The translations under genes were made by a program, and so were the position numbers. A stretch of DNA of 64,000 nt from Virgibacillus proomii (GTDB taxonomy: Bacteria; Bacillota; Bacilli; Bacillales; Amphibacillaceae): the NCBI RefSeq assembly GCF_900162615.1, contig NZ_FUFN01000010.1, forward strand, positions 192,149 to 256,148, written 5' to 3'. This document shows, one piece after another, positions 35,649 through 44,045 of this stretch. Under the pieces are notes generated by a model, which searched no databases, was not told the DNA's origin, and saw only the letters and a list, made by a program, of their open reading frames with translations. The first letter of the stretch is position 1. Each line of letters begins with the position of its first letter.

Positions 35649-36719
35649 TCACCTCGAAAACATTAAATCCTTTTTAATAGTTCTTTTTTTTAACATAAGT
35701 AATACAGGAATCATTATTGCAATAATCATCAAAAGACTCAAAGCATTGAATAGTAACAGAGCTTTTAAATCAAAACTACCAATCATGTAAAAAATACATG
35801 GTATCATCATTATTGGTAATAATATTCCAACGATTGTTAGTGTCACAGTCGATGACGTGAACTTTCTATCAGCGTAATCGTCTAGCTGTTCAATATTAAA
35901 AAAGTTAAAATGAGGATTATATACGCTAGGGATAAAAAGCAGTATATTAAAGGCTGCCATTACAATGAACTGATTTATTAGTATCCATATCATAACTATA
36001 AGGTCAGTAGAGGAAATCAAAAAAATCGCTATATCACTGAATAGAAGGGTTGTCCCAATGTATATGTTTGCTGTGAATATTTTTTTCTTTAATAGAATCC
36101 ATAAATTATCAATAGTATATGAGTATAACAAGGCATTTTGACCTTCACCATCTAATGAAATTAAACCTTTATAAGATGAGAAGAAGCTTTCACAATAGAA
36201 AAAAACATGATAATAACTAAGAAGAAATATGAACAACACTCCCCCTTTTCCCTCAAATGAAACACCTCCTAATAATCCTGCAAAAACTCCAGTTAAAATC
36301 CAAAAGAGCAAATCTCCACCAAAACCGTTTATTTTTTTTAACATAAGGGGAGATCTATAAAATGTTTTTAAATAATTGGCGTTTTTCCTCACAATCCCTG
36401 TGTTAAACAAAAACCAATGATGTATTTTTTCCAAAATAGGTAAAATAACATAGCCTGTATTAGTACTATACGTATCAATTTTAACCATACTTATAGATTT
36501 GTAAACGAAGATGATTATAATAAAAATAACACATAAACAAATAAATAATACTAGTAAATTATCATGATACAGATTAATACTCCAAAAATTATGAGGAAGA
36601 CCTACAAACCTTATAGGAAAAAATAATAATTCCTCGACCCTCTCAATCCCCATAAAATACCAATCATTTAATTCCTGTGAAGTAAATTCATTAGAAAAAA
36701 AGGTGCTTGTTGGACCCAA
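35649..36719 (-). CDS. Large bacteriocin membrane protein, C-terminal part (frameshifted)
   Basis: About 356 residues with roughly seven membrane segments (for example LVLFICLCVIFIIIIFVY, LLFWILTGVFAGLLGGV, LIVMIWILINQFIVMAAF). Its first eight codons overlap the previous frame and have no SD, so this is not a separate gene. A -1 shift at the T7 tract (complement of 36695-36701) joins SNEFTSQELN to the N-terminal part, giving about 595 residues. That is the size of the CirB/As-48B-type membrane proteins needed for maturation or export. Confidence 0.7.
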   Translation of the reverse strand: MGPTSTFFSNEFTSQELNDWYFMGIERVEELLFFPIRFVGLPHNFWSINLYHDNLLVLFICLCVIFIIIIFVYKSISMVKIDTYSTNTGYVILPILEKIHHWFLFNTGIVRKNANYLKTFYRSPLMLKKINGFGGDLLFWILTGVFAGLLGGVSFEGKGGVLFIFLLSYYHVFFYCESFFSSYKGLISLDGEGQNALLYSYTIDNLWILLKKKIFTANIYIGTTLLFSDIAIFLISSTDLIVMIWILINQFIVMAAFNILLFIPSVYNPHFNFFNIEQLDDYADRKFTSSTVTLTIVGILLPIMMIPCIFYMIGSFDLKALLLFNALSLLMIIAIMIPVLLMLKKRTIKKDLMFSR

Positions 36720-37435
36720 TTATATAGTTGAGATGCTGATAGGAATCCTATATAAATAGCGAGAAGTTTAGTTGAGATTAATTGAAAAATTAGAAATCTA
36801 CCATTTATCCAATGAGTACGGTAAACCACGTATAAATAATGTAAACATGTAAATAATAAACTTAGAAATATATATAATAGAACTGAACTACATATATAAA
36901 TGAAAATATCAAAAAAACTGGAGTTTGTTGCAAGTAACAAGGCTATATTTAATGACAATAGGTTCATTATAAAAGTCCTAAAATTCCAAGCTATTGATTC
37001 TAGGAATAAAAAGAAATTTACTTGTCTATCAGGCAGACCTAAGTGACTTTCTAGTAGAAATTTATCCTCCGAAAATTGAGCCCACCTGGAAGATTTGTAG
37101 CCAACGAACAAGCAAAAGATAAATAAGACTAACCAGTATAAGTTCCAAAAATAGATTTCATTATTTTGTATTATAGCTAATTCCTGCAAAAAGAATTTTA
37201 TTATAGGTGTTTCACTCTCAAATTGAGTTATAGATCTATTTAATAAAACCAACTTAAATACTGAGTAATAAGCAACAGAGAAAAATAAAGCTTTAACACA
37301 GTCTATTAAAACAGCTATAAGACCTATGGTTGAACTGACTTTCCCTTTTGTGAAAAAAAAAGTACCCCACGTATCTTTCCATCTTATGTATGTCTTCCAT
37401 TTTATCCAATTCCATAATACTCTCACGTTTATCAC
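36668..37435 (-). CDS. Large bacteriocin membrane protein, N-terminal part (frameshifted)
   Basis: A GTG start at 37435 overlaps the SpoIIM-like gene region. The 255-aa product has about five membrane segments (VSSTIGLIAVLIDCVKALFF, NLYWLVLFIFCLFVGY, SVLLYIFLSLLFTCLHYLYV). After QQAPFF it runs into eight out-of-frame residues and stops. The tract CC T TTT TTT C is in the phase of a slippery heptamer, so the join may come from programmed -1 frameshifting. A one-base loss or a sequencing error are the alternatives. Confidence 0.7.
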   Translation of the reverse strand: MINVRVLWNWIKWKTYIRWKDTWGTFFFTKGKVSSTIGLIAVLIDCVKALFFSVAYYSVFKLVLLNRSITQFESETPIIKFFLQELAIIQNNEIYFWNLYWLVLFIFCLFVGYKSSRWAQFSEDKFLLESHLGLPDRQVNFFLFLESIAWNFRTFIMNLLSLNIALLLATNSSFFDIFIYICSSVLLYIFLSLLFTCLHYLYVVYRTHWINGRFLIFQLISTKLLAIYIGFLSASQLYNWVQQAPFFLMNLLHRN

Positions 37436-37441
37436 CGACTT

Positions 37442-37948
37442 TTAAAAGGAAGTTGAAATATATCCTTCAATAAATGCAGCTAATGATATCATTGTTATTA
37501 TAATTATCGTATAGTTTAAAAATGGTCTTATTTGGATTCTATATCCTAAATAAAAAGTAAATCCATATAACCCAATAGCTCCTGACAAGATAAAGGCAGG
37601 TATTTCTAGTATAGCATGAGGTAACAATTTCATAAAAAATTCATTCAAAGGTATTCCTATACTAATTAAATCATTTACTCCTATACCCAATACAAACCCA
37701 TTTAGCAATAAGTAGAACAATGTAGGAATTCCAAAGGTAACAATTCCCAACAATAATAATAGACAGATAGTTATATTATTTGTAAATAAGTCTAAAGTTA
37801 ATTCTAAACCTGGGGTATGTATGATTAACTCTTCTTGGTTTTTCACTATAGATGTATATTCTCCCATAAGATAACCAATTAAAAAAGAACTGCCAAATAA
37901 CAATATTGATAAACCACATAACACCTTAAAATTAAAGAGTAACTTCAT
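37442..37948 (-). CDS. SpoIIM/DUF95-like membrane protein of the bacteriocin operon
   Basis: The 168-aa protein has about five membrane helices and the SpoIIM-family pattern LNGFVLGIGVNDL...KLLPHAILEIPAFILSGAIGL. DUF95/SpoIIM-type proteins (CirC/As-48C class) are a hallmark of circular bacteriocin operons. ATG 37948 follows GGGGGGAT. This is not the sporulation gene itself: it lies in the island directly after the precursor gene. Confidence 0.85.
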   Translation of the reverse strand: MKLLFNFKVLCGLSILLFGSSFLIGYLMGEYTSIVKNQEELIIHTPGLELTLDLFTNNITICLLLLLGIVTFGIPTLFYLLLNGFVLGIGVNDLISIGIPLNEFFMKLLPHAILEIPAFILSGAIGLYGFTFYLGYRIQIRPFLNYTIIIITMISLAAFIEGYISTSF

Positions 37949-37982
37949 AATATCCCCCCTGGTTGCATAAAAAACATAGTAA

Positions 37983-38014
37983 AGGGCTAAGATAATAGTT
38001 TACCTCTTAGCCCC
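37983..38014 (-). terminator. Intercistronic hairpin after bacteriocin gene
   Basis: Read leftward, GGGGCTAAGA pairs with TCTTAGCCC, followed by TTTACTATG and then a run of six T. Partial termination or 3'-end protection would make precursor mRNA more abundant than the processing genes. Confidence 0.65.
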
Positions 38015-38045
38015 AACTAATGTGATTTAGACTAAACGAAGTAAA

Positions 38046-38234
38046 TTAACCTACAATAGCTTTTTTCCCAGATTTACGAAGGGCCATTCTAAGCGCAGCT
38101 AGACCAACGCCCATTCCGCTAAGCATAGTCACGATAGATCCAATAGCCATTCCTGCGTCTACCATGTTTGCAGCTACCTTAGCCGCACTTTGTGGGATGC
38201 CAAGGGCTACTAGTGCATTTAATGTGTCTATCAT
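38046..38234 (-). CDS. Circular bacteriocin precursor, carnocyclin-like
   Basis: The 62-aa precursor follows a very strong SD (AAAGGAGGTGA). A probable 7-residue leader (MIDTLNA) precedes LVALGIPQSAAKVAANMVDA and GMAIGSIVTMLSGMGVG, ending with a cationic helix (RMALRKSGKKAIVG). The pattern LVAxGIxQ, AG...GSI, GxxVGL and KKAI closely follows carnocyclin A as I remember it. Such peptides are cut after a short leader and joined head to tail into a four-helix bundle that permeabilises membranes. The predicted core is about 55 residues, a little short for the class. The exact cleavage site is inferred. Confidence 0.85.
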   Translation of the reverse strand: MIDTLNALVALGIPQSAAKVAANMVDAGMAIGSIVTMLSGMGVGLAALRMALRKSGKKAIVG

Positions 38235-38249
38235 TTATTTCACCTCCTT

Positions 38250-38870
38250 TCAAAGCAGTAATGTTGTCATAATACTTATAGTAAAGTAGAAGGAAAACGC
38301 AATAATAAAGCTAGACTTTAAGCTTTTTGTACTTCCAAAAACATATAAACCTCTAGCTATAATAAGTGCAGCCCAGACATCAAATAGTTCAAAAACGTTC
38401 ATGGTTTGTAGTAATAAATCGTTTTCCGTAAATAGAGAACCTAAATATCCAAGACTAAATACTGACAGAATAGTTCCCTGAGAAGTCATACTTGTGGTAA
38501 AAAAAGAGTTAATTAGTAACCCGATAAATATGGGAATTTGAGAAAGAAGTACAAGATACATTAATTTTGCAATATTTATAGACCCAAAAAAAAACTTACT
38601 AATAAGTTTAAAAATAAGCGTCATTACCACCACATTAATAAAGGTAACGAACAATTGGAAAACTGTGATAATAGAAACTAGTAATCCTTGGGGAATATTC
38701 TCTTCTATATCAACCATTTGAATTAATAAATCTGAATTAATTAGGTTATAGACAACGATCCCCTGAATAATTGCCATAAATAAGATGATAACTGTTGTAT
38801 TTACACTAGGCTTTCGAATCTTTTCCAAGGTATCTATAGGTTTATATAAAACTTTGAACCATTCAAACAA
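38250..38870 (-). CDS. Yip1-like membrane protein of the bacteriocin operon
   Basis: The frame opens at TTG 38894, but AAAGGAGG lies inside that extension. TTG 38870 (LFEWFKVLYKP), eleven bases after the SD, is the better start, giving about 206 residues. The sequence resembles Yip1-domain proteins: five hydrophobic segments (TVIILFMAIIQGIVVYNL, LVSIITVFQLFVTFINVVVM, KLMYLVLLSQIPIFIGLLI and two more). It is the first gene of the operon, 15 bases before the precursor gene. Its role is unknown. Confidence 0.65.
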   Translation of the reverse strand: MFEWFKVLYKPIDTLEKIRKPSVNTTVIILFMAIIQGIVVYNLINSDLLIQMVDIEENIPQGLLVSIITVFQLFVTFINVVVMTLIFKLISKFFFGSINIAKLMYLVLLSQIPIFIGLLINSFFTTSMTSQGTILSVFSLGYLGSLFTENDLLLQTMNVFELFDVWAALIIARGLYVFGSTKSLKSSFIIAFSFYFTISIMTTLLL

Positions 38871-39218
38871 TTTAGATATGTCCTCCTTTCTCAATTTCTA
38901 CTATATCTTAGTTAATGTAATAATTCGACATTTTTTACAGAAAAATTACAAAACAATCAATAATTGTCAATGTTCGATTTATTAAAATAGAATATTTTCG
39001 AATTTCTTAATTAGATGTTAGCGTCACTGCTCCAAGCTTTTGATGGACATGGAAGTTTTAAATCAAGTATTACACATAAATGTAATAAACTAGATAAAAA
39101 CATACATTTTTTATATTAACTTGATGGGATTTCCAATTTTTTATCATGATAAATGTAATGTTACCTTATGAAATATGATTTTTAATACATATTAATACAT
39201 AAATGAAGAGGGGAAAAC
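38871..39218. other. AT-rich intergenic region with bacteriocin promoter
   Basis: About 350 bases without a coding frame. The leftward operon promoter must lie here, but I cannot single out one -35/-10 pair with confidence. Confidence 0.3.
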
Positions 39219-39720
39219 ATGACCAAAAAGACCGCATTGTCAATGTACAGCCGTTACGGACAGCAGAAGAAATCTAAGAAATTTTAAACTGTCTATCAAG
39301 CGTGGCTATAAACGTACACCAAAATGTCAGAACTGGTACAGTGTGACGTGCTGATTTTCTTGATCGACAGGAATACCGGGTTAGGGCAAATGATTTAGTC
39401 TAAAAGCGAGTTTATGATTTATGGGTAAGACGGAAAAACAGGCGTGAAGTGGATATAGCACGATACGGGACAAAATAGAACGGTATACAGAAGGCTGAAC
39501 CCTGGACGAGTATTTATTTAAAAGTCAAAAAGGAGACGGCCATATATGATAACGAAAGGTCTACCGCATATTGGAGCTGCAGCGGTCTATATTGACACAC
39601 ATACATACGATGCGGAAAACATCGGTTATCACCATTCTAGTAATTTAAAGACGTAGACATATTGTAGGAATGTCCAGTTAAGTATTACAAAGCGCGTAGG
39701 CTAGATGAATAAATACGGCA
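39219..39720 (+). pseudogene. Decayed tyrosine recombinase/integrase
   Basis: From ATG 39219 the frames give IVNVQPLRTAEEI, then a stop, then relics such as YRVRANDLV. Near 39570 comes IGAAAVYIDTHTY and GYHHSSNLKT, resembling IGTHTMRKTFGYHHY of integrases with the catalytic HxxR lost. Many stops and frameshifts are present. It abuts the right-hand copy of the flanking direct repeat, so it may be the enzyme that once moved the island. Confidence 0.55.
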
Positions 39721-39767
39721 AACAGGCTAGTATTAGTATGAGTTATATGGCCATTGATTATCAATAC

Positions 39768-39889
39768 ATTATAAAGTAACTATGAGACAATGGGTTAGCA
39801 TTGATGGGCGTAAATCCAAAACAAAGAAAAAAAGACGGTAACTATTAAAAAGAAAACAGGAGTAGAATCCAGAATAATACTCAAATAAA
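39768..39889. repeat. Island-flanking direct repeat, right copy
   Basis: This 122-bp copy of 32356-32478 differs visibly only by one missing A (TTGATGGG against TTGAATGGG). The short frame inside it (HYKVTMRQWVSIDGRKSKTK) looks like an integrase DNA-binding N-terminus. Confidence 0.9.
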
Positions 39890-39892
39890 TAT

Positions 39893-39932
39893 TGGGGCTG
39901 TCACAAAGGTTATTATTTTTGTGATAGCCCCA
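39893..39932. terminator. Bidirectional terminator
   Basis: TGGGGCTGTCACAAA pairs with TTTGTGATAGCCCCA around a ten-base loop, with A/T-rich flanks. It ends the small membrane gene to its right. Confidence 0.8.
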
Positions 39933-39937
39933 CTTAT

Positions 39938-40174
39938 TTATTTTTTAGCCCATCTAGCAAGCCATATGAAAGGAATAATAATTACAAAAGGTAAGCCAAT
40001 GATTAAAAATGAAAAAGGTATGTAATATGCACTAATATCAAAAATACCAAAAAAATCATCTATATCGGTTTCATACCCAACAAGACTTGCATCTGATATA
40101 ATTCTTGCAAAAAATATCATAATAAAACCAGATATAGTTAGAGAAAGACCGAAGTTAAACGCTTTATACAGCAT
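39938..40174 (-). CDS. Small two-helix membrane protein, unknown
   Basis: 78 residues from ATG 40174 (SD GAAAGGTG). It has two membrane segments (FGLSLTISGFIMIFFARII and IPFSFLIIGLPFVIIIPFIW) around an acidic loop (YETDIDDFFGIF) and ends RWAKK. I do not recognise it. It is next to, but outside, the direct-repeat-bounded island. Confidence 0.6.
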   Translation of the reverse strand: MLYKAFNFGLSLTISGFIMIFFARIISDASLVGYETDIDDFFGIFDISAYYIPFSFLIIGLPFVIIIPFIWLARWAKK

Positions 40175-40698
40175 AGTATATTCACCTTTCTATATAAACT
40201 TCATGGATATTACACCAGGAAGTTAAAAAATTTGCCTATATTATACATCTTTGTACGAAGTAACTCAACCATTTATTTCTATTTATTACAAAAAATAACA
40301 AAAAAATATGTATCAATTTTTCTATTAATGTTTTTCCTCCTAACCATAATCAAAATGAGTTATGGGGAGGTAGAATTGCTACACAAACGAAGAACGGAAA
40401 ATCCACGCAGGAGTTAGATATAGGTTGGAGAGAAATTTATCATAGGAAAATGAATATGTAAATTAAAATGTGTAAAACGTAATAAAGGGAGTGGCATAAT
40501 TGATGATGTAGCTGTACAAAACTTGCGAGTCTAAAGATAGAAATTCTTAAGTTTAACATTGTATATAAGAAAAGGCTCTGACATATCAATCATGCATGAT
40601 TTTTATTAAACGTCATAATTTATAAATAAGGGCATATGTTTAATTTAAAGGGGGAAAAAATAACTTCATAAATATTGGCGGGGATGGAGGCCATAAGA
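40175..40698. other. Intergenic, nothing clear
   Basis: About 520 AT-rich bases. A 61-codon frame at 40232-40417 lacks an SD and is not convincing. No promoter or structured RNA stands out. Confidence 0.3.
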
Positions 40699-41244
40699 GT
40701 GAAAAAATATTATAAGCCGTTTTGGAGTTATGATGCAAAGAAAACAGAAAACTGGTTACAAATAATGGCATTGCAAGGTTACTTTTTGGAAGATATACGA
40801 CCATTAAAACGATTATTTATTTTTCAAGAGGGGAACGATTCTCAGGTAATTCACTATCATATCGCTTATGATAAGACCAAGAAGCATTTGTTTTCTAATA
40901 CCTTGCAATATAATGGATGGAGGGCGGTTTGCCATAAAGGCAGCTGGTGCATTCTTCAAAATAAAAGACACACGAAAGATTTAAAAGCATTCCCAATTCG
41001 GGATGGAATAATTAAGCGAAATCGTAAGTTGCTGTACTTTTATATAGGCTTGTTCATCTATCTATTTCTTACTACGATTCTATTTTTTACTCTGATCAGT
41101 ATTACGGTGTTTTTTTATAATGATACACTCACCTTTTCTCCAATGTCATTTTGGTTGGCTGTCTCCGTTACTAGTATTATTTTATGGTTACTCACTATGT
41201 ATTCAGCTGTGCGATTATATCAAACAAATAAGAAATTTTTGTGA
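40699..41244 (+). CDS. DUF2812 domain-containing protein
   Basis: The best start is GTG 40699 (VKKYYKPFWSYDAKKTENWL), eight bases after ATGGAGG, giving 181 residues. The cytoplasmic N-terminal part (about 1-115) matches DUF2812, with W-containing motifs (YNGWRAVCHKGSWCIL). Two membrane helices follow (YFYIGLFIYLFLTTILFFTL and FWLAVSVTSIILWLL). DUF2812 genes often sit behind a PadR regulator; none is present here. Function unknown. Confidence 0.75.
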   Translation: MKKYYKPFWSYDAKKTENWLQIMALQGYFLEDIRPLKRLFIFQEGNDSQVIHYHIAYDKTKKHLFSNTLQYNGWRAVCHKGSWCILQNKRHTKDLKAFPIRDGIIKRNRKLLYFYIGLFIYLFLTTILFFTLISITVFFYNDTLTFSPMSFWLAVSVTSIILWLLTMYSAVRLYQTNKKFL

Positions 41245-41389
41245 AAAAGTACCAATTACAGGTACTTTTTTCTTTTACTTTGTATCTAAGAGAGAAAGAG
41301 AATACGGAGAATCAAAGTGGGGATGGATCTAATCCTAATTTGTTAAACAATTAGTAGCGGTTGAGGAAAACATTGCTGAAATGAAGTTT

Positions 41390-41570
41390 TACCTGATCCC
41401 ACATGTAACTGGCAGTAACAGCCTTACTTATACTACGGGGTGAAACTTAGAGGGGATAAGAGGATCCAACTGCAAGTTAAATGCCAATTTTGTTCATTCT
41501 AACAATAAGCGGGAGGTAAAAAAAGAAAATCCTCACTGATTGAAGATTTACTTTATATTCCTCGAAGGAA
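41390..41570. repeat. Dispersed hairpin repeat, variant copy F
   Basis: It starts GATCCCACATGTAACTGGCAGTAA. The outer arm AACTGGCAGT pairs with ACTGCAAGTT (one mismatch), a different arm sequence from copies A-D but the same position, followed by AAATGCCAATTTTGTTC and a decayed second hairpin ending GATTGAAGATTTACTTTAT. Confidence 0.7.
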
Positions 41571-41618
41571 CGCAAATAGATTTTAATCATAAAATATAAA
41601 TAATCATTAAAAAAATGA

Positions 41619-41648
41619 TTGACGTAATAACTAAATCAAGGTTAAAAT
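41619..41648 (+). promoter_or_regulatory. glmS promoter
   Basis: TTGACG (41619-41624), 18 bases, TAAAAT (41643-41648). It lies about 60 bases before the ribozyme cleavage site. Confidence 0.6.
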
Positions 41649-41694
41649 GTGATGGTGGAATGATTTAAAGATAGAAAGGAGCCTGAAAGAGGAG

Positions 41695-41870
41695 ATTTTT
41701 AGTTTAAAGCGCCAGGACTATGCATCGTTCGCTAACAAGCATAGTTGACGAGGTTGGAGGTTATCGAGTTTTCGGCGGGTGCCTCCCGATTGTTCATCTC
41801 AATCGTTACGCTTTTTCTTAAAACGACGAGGCAACTTGTTGGACAAAGGAAAAAGGCAAGATGATAAACA
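41695..41870 (+). ncRNA. glmS ribozyme-riboswitch
   Basis: The conserved core is visible: AAAGCGCCAGGACT, GACGAGGTTGGAGGTTATCG, TTTTCGGCGGGTGCCTCCCG and a 3' domain with ACGACGAGGCAACTTG. By family rule cleavage falls between A41708 and G41709. Glucosamine-6-phosphate acts as the cofactor for self-cleavage, which destabilises the glmS mRNA. The position, directly upstream of glmS, is diagnostic. Confidence 0.95.
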
Positions 41871-41878
41871 ATCACGAG

Positions 41879-41950
41879 AAAGGGGCAGAACAACGCCCCC
41901 TATTTTCACTATTTGAAAGAGAAGGTTCGTTTGTCCTGCCCCTTTTTTTT
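41879..41950 (+). terminator. Intrinsic terminator/attenuator between ribozyme and glmS
   Basis: AAAGGGGCAGAACAA (41879-41893) pairs with TTGTCCTGCCCCTTT (41931-41945), 15 bp with one mismatch, ending in eight T (41943-41950) immediately before the SD AGGAGG. The left arm can instead pair locally with GCCCCCT (41895-41901), which would compete with the terminator. The stem sits within the glmS leader, so read-through must be regulated or partial. Confidence 0.75.
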
Positions 41951-41963
41951 AGGAGGACATAAT

Positions 41964-43766
41964 ATGTGTGGAATTGTAGGATATATTGGACAGGATGACA
42001 CGAAAGAGATTTTATTAAACGGACTGGAGAAGCTGGAATATCGAGGATATGATTCGGCGGGAATTGCAACTTTAAATGATCAAGGAGTTCATCTGTTTAA
42101 AGTAAAGGGCCGGATTGCAGCGCTAAGAGAAAGCGTAGATAACTCTATACATGCAACAATGGGAATCGGTCAAACCCGCTGGGCAACACACGGTGTGCCA
42201 AGTAAAGAGAATGCACATCCGCACCAAAGCGCGTCTGGTAGATTTACACTTGTTCATAATGGAGTAATTGAAAATTATCAGGACTTAAAAGCAGAATATT
42301 TACGGGATATTCATTTTGCAAGTGACACAGATACAGAAGTTATTGTTCAGCTGATCGAAAAGCTATTTACAGAAATAAATGATACAGCAGAAGCATTTCG
42401 AAAAGCAATGAGTCAATTAAAAGGTTCCTATGCCATTGCGATGATTGATCGTGAGGATCATGATACCCTTTATGTTGCCAAAAATAAAAGCCCGTTATTA
42501 GTTGGTTTAGGTGATGGATTTAATGTTGTAGCTAGTGATGCTATGGCAACATTGAACTTAACGAATCAATATTTAGAAATCCATGATCAAGAAATAGTAC
42601 TTGTTCGTCGTAATTATGTGGAAATACAGGATTTAAATGGACAAATTATTCATCGTGAAGCTTTTGTTGCACAAATCGATGCTAGCGATATTGAAAAAGG
42701 AACCTATCCTCACTTCATGTTAAAAGAGATTGACGAGCAACCATTTGTTATGCGCAAAATTATAAATGAATATCAAACGGAAGATAACCAACTAAAGCTG
42801 GATAAAAATGTACGAGAAGCAATGAATAATTGTGACCGTATTTATATTATTGCAGCCGGCACCAGCTATCATGCTGGCTTAGTTGGAAAAGAATTTATTG
42901 AAAAGCTGGCTAAAATTCCAGTAGAAGTTCATATTGCCAGCGAATTTTCGTATAATATGCCATTGTTATCAGATAAACCGCTATTTATTTTCATCTCACA
43001 AAGTGGCGAGACAGCAGATAGTCGTGCCGTTCTCGTGAAGATTAAAGAAATGGGATATCCGACACTAACGATAACGAATGTACCAGGATCAACCCTTTCT
43101 CGTGAAGCGGATTATACGCTAAATTTATATGCAGGACCGGAAATTGCAGTTGCTTCTACGAAAGCATATACAGCACAAATCGCTGTCTTAGCTATTTTGG
43201 CTGTAGACACAGCAAAAACAAAGGGATTTTCAATAGATTTTGATCCCATGCAAGAGCTTGCGATCGCTGCTAATGCGATGGAAGTTCTAACTGCTCAAAA
43301 AGATACAATTGAAGAATTAACACGTAAATATTTAGATACTACTCGTAATGCTTTCTTTATCGGGCGCAGTACAGATTATCATGTATGTATGGAAGGGGCA
43401 CTCAAATTAAAAGAGATCTCCTACATTCAGGCAGAAGGCTTTGCTGGTGGTGAGTTAAAGCATGGAACCATTGCTTTAATTGAAGAAGGAACACCAGTTA
43501 TTGCACTAGCAACTCAAGAAAATGTAAATTACGCGATTCGCGGTAATGTACAGGAAGTAGTTGCTCGTGGAGCAAGTGACATGGTGATCAGTATGAAAGG
43601 TTTAGAGCAAGATACTGACGCATTTGTAATTCCGCGCGTCCATGAACTATTAACTCCGCTTGTTAGTGTAGTACCGCTACAATTGTTAGCATATTACGCT
43701 GCATTACATCGCGGCTGTGATGTGGATAAACCTCGTAACTTGGCGAAGAGTGTGACAGTGGAGTAG
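41964..43766 (+). CDS. glmS: Glutamine-fructose-6-phosphate aminotransferase
   Basis: The start is ATG 41964 after AGGAGG (MCGIVGYIGQDD); Cys2 is the glutaminase nucleophile. The 600-aa enzyme makes glucosamine-6-P from fructose-6-P and glutamine. The N-terminal glutaminase domain (1-240) shows GIGQTRWATHGVP and HNGVIENY. Two SIS domains follow (ISQSGETADS, GPEIAVASTKAYTAQ) and the C-terminus KPRNLAKSVTVE is canonical. The monocistronic gene is controlled by its ribozyme. Confidence 0.97.
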   Translation: MCGIVGYIGQDDTKEILLNGLEKLEYRGYDSAGIATLNDQGVHLFKVKGRIAALRESVDNSIHATMGIGQTRWATHGVPSKENAHPHQSASGRFTLVHNGVIENYQDLKAEYLRDIHFASDTDTEVIVQLIEKLFTEINDTAEAFRKAMSQLKGSYAIAMIDREDHDTLYVAKNKSPLLVGLGDGFNVVASDAMATLNLTNQYLEIHDQEIVLVRRNYVEIQDLNGQIIHREAFVAQIDASDIEKGTYPHFMLKEIDEQPFVMRKIINEYQTEDNQLKLDKNVREAMNNCDRIYIIAAGTSYHAGLVGKEFIEKLAKIPVEVHIASEFSYNMPLLSDKPLFIFISQSGETADSRAVLVKIKEMGYPTLTITNVPGSTLSREADYTLNLYAGPEIAVASTKAYTAQIAVLAILAVDTAKTKGFSIDFDPMQELAIAANAMEVLTAQKDTIEELTRKYLDTTRNAFFIGRSTDYHVCMEGALKLKEISYIQAEGFAGGELKHGTIALIEEGTPVIALATQENVNYAIRGNVQEVVARGASDMVISMKGLEQDTDAFVIPRVHELLTPLVSVVPLQLLAYYAALHRGCDVDKPRNLAKSVTVE

Positions 43767-43816
43767 ATAGGTTGTTGTAGACGTAGATTTGTGTTCAGTA
43801 ACAATAAACTTGTTTA

Positions 43817-43870
43817 AACAACATCCGTTCGCTTATAATTAAAATAAGCGAACGGATGTTGTTGTTTTTT
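43817..43870 (+). terminator. Terminator of glmS
   Basis: AACAACATCCGTTCGCTTA pairs with TAAGCGAACGGATGTTGTT around a ten-base loop, followed by GTTTTTT. Confidence 0.9.
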
Positions 43871-44007
43871 AAGGAGTGAGGGCAGCGGAAATCACGGTAA
43901 AAAAATATGGATTCTTCTGTTGCGGTAAAATACGGCTTTGTGGGTTTTTTGATTAAACTTTATTTCAAAGCACAGTCATTGTAAGTTTAAAATAAGTTGC
44001 ACTGTTT

Positions 44008-44045
44008 CGCCCCTTTGGATATGATTATCTAAAGGGGCGTTTTTT
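44008..44045 (+). terminator. Second terminator downstream of glmS
   Basis: CGCCCCTTT pairs with AAAGGGGCG, followed by TTTTTTG. Confidence 0.75.

Noticed and set aside
37442..37948. Reading the SpoIIM-like gene as sporulation stage II protein M
   Set aside because: It sits inside the bacteriocin operon between the precursor and the large membrane gene, and lacks the context of a sporulation locus. The DUF95 bacteriocin role fits better.
40232..40417. 61-codon frame beside the small membrane gene
   Set aside because: No SD and no conserved pattern; the composition reflects the AT-rich spacer.
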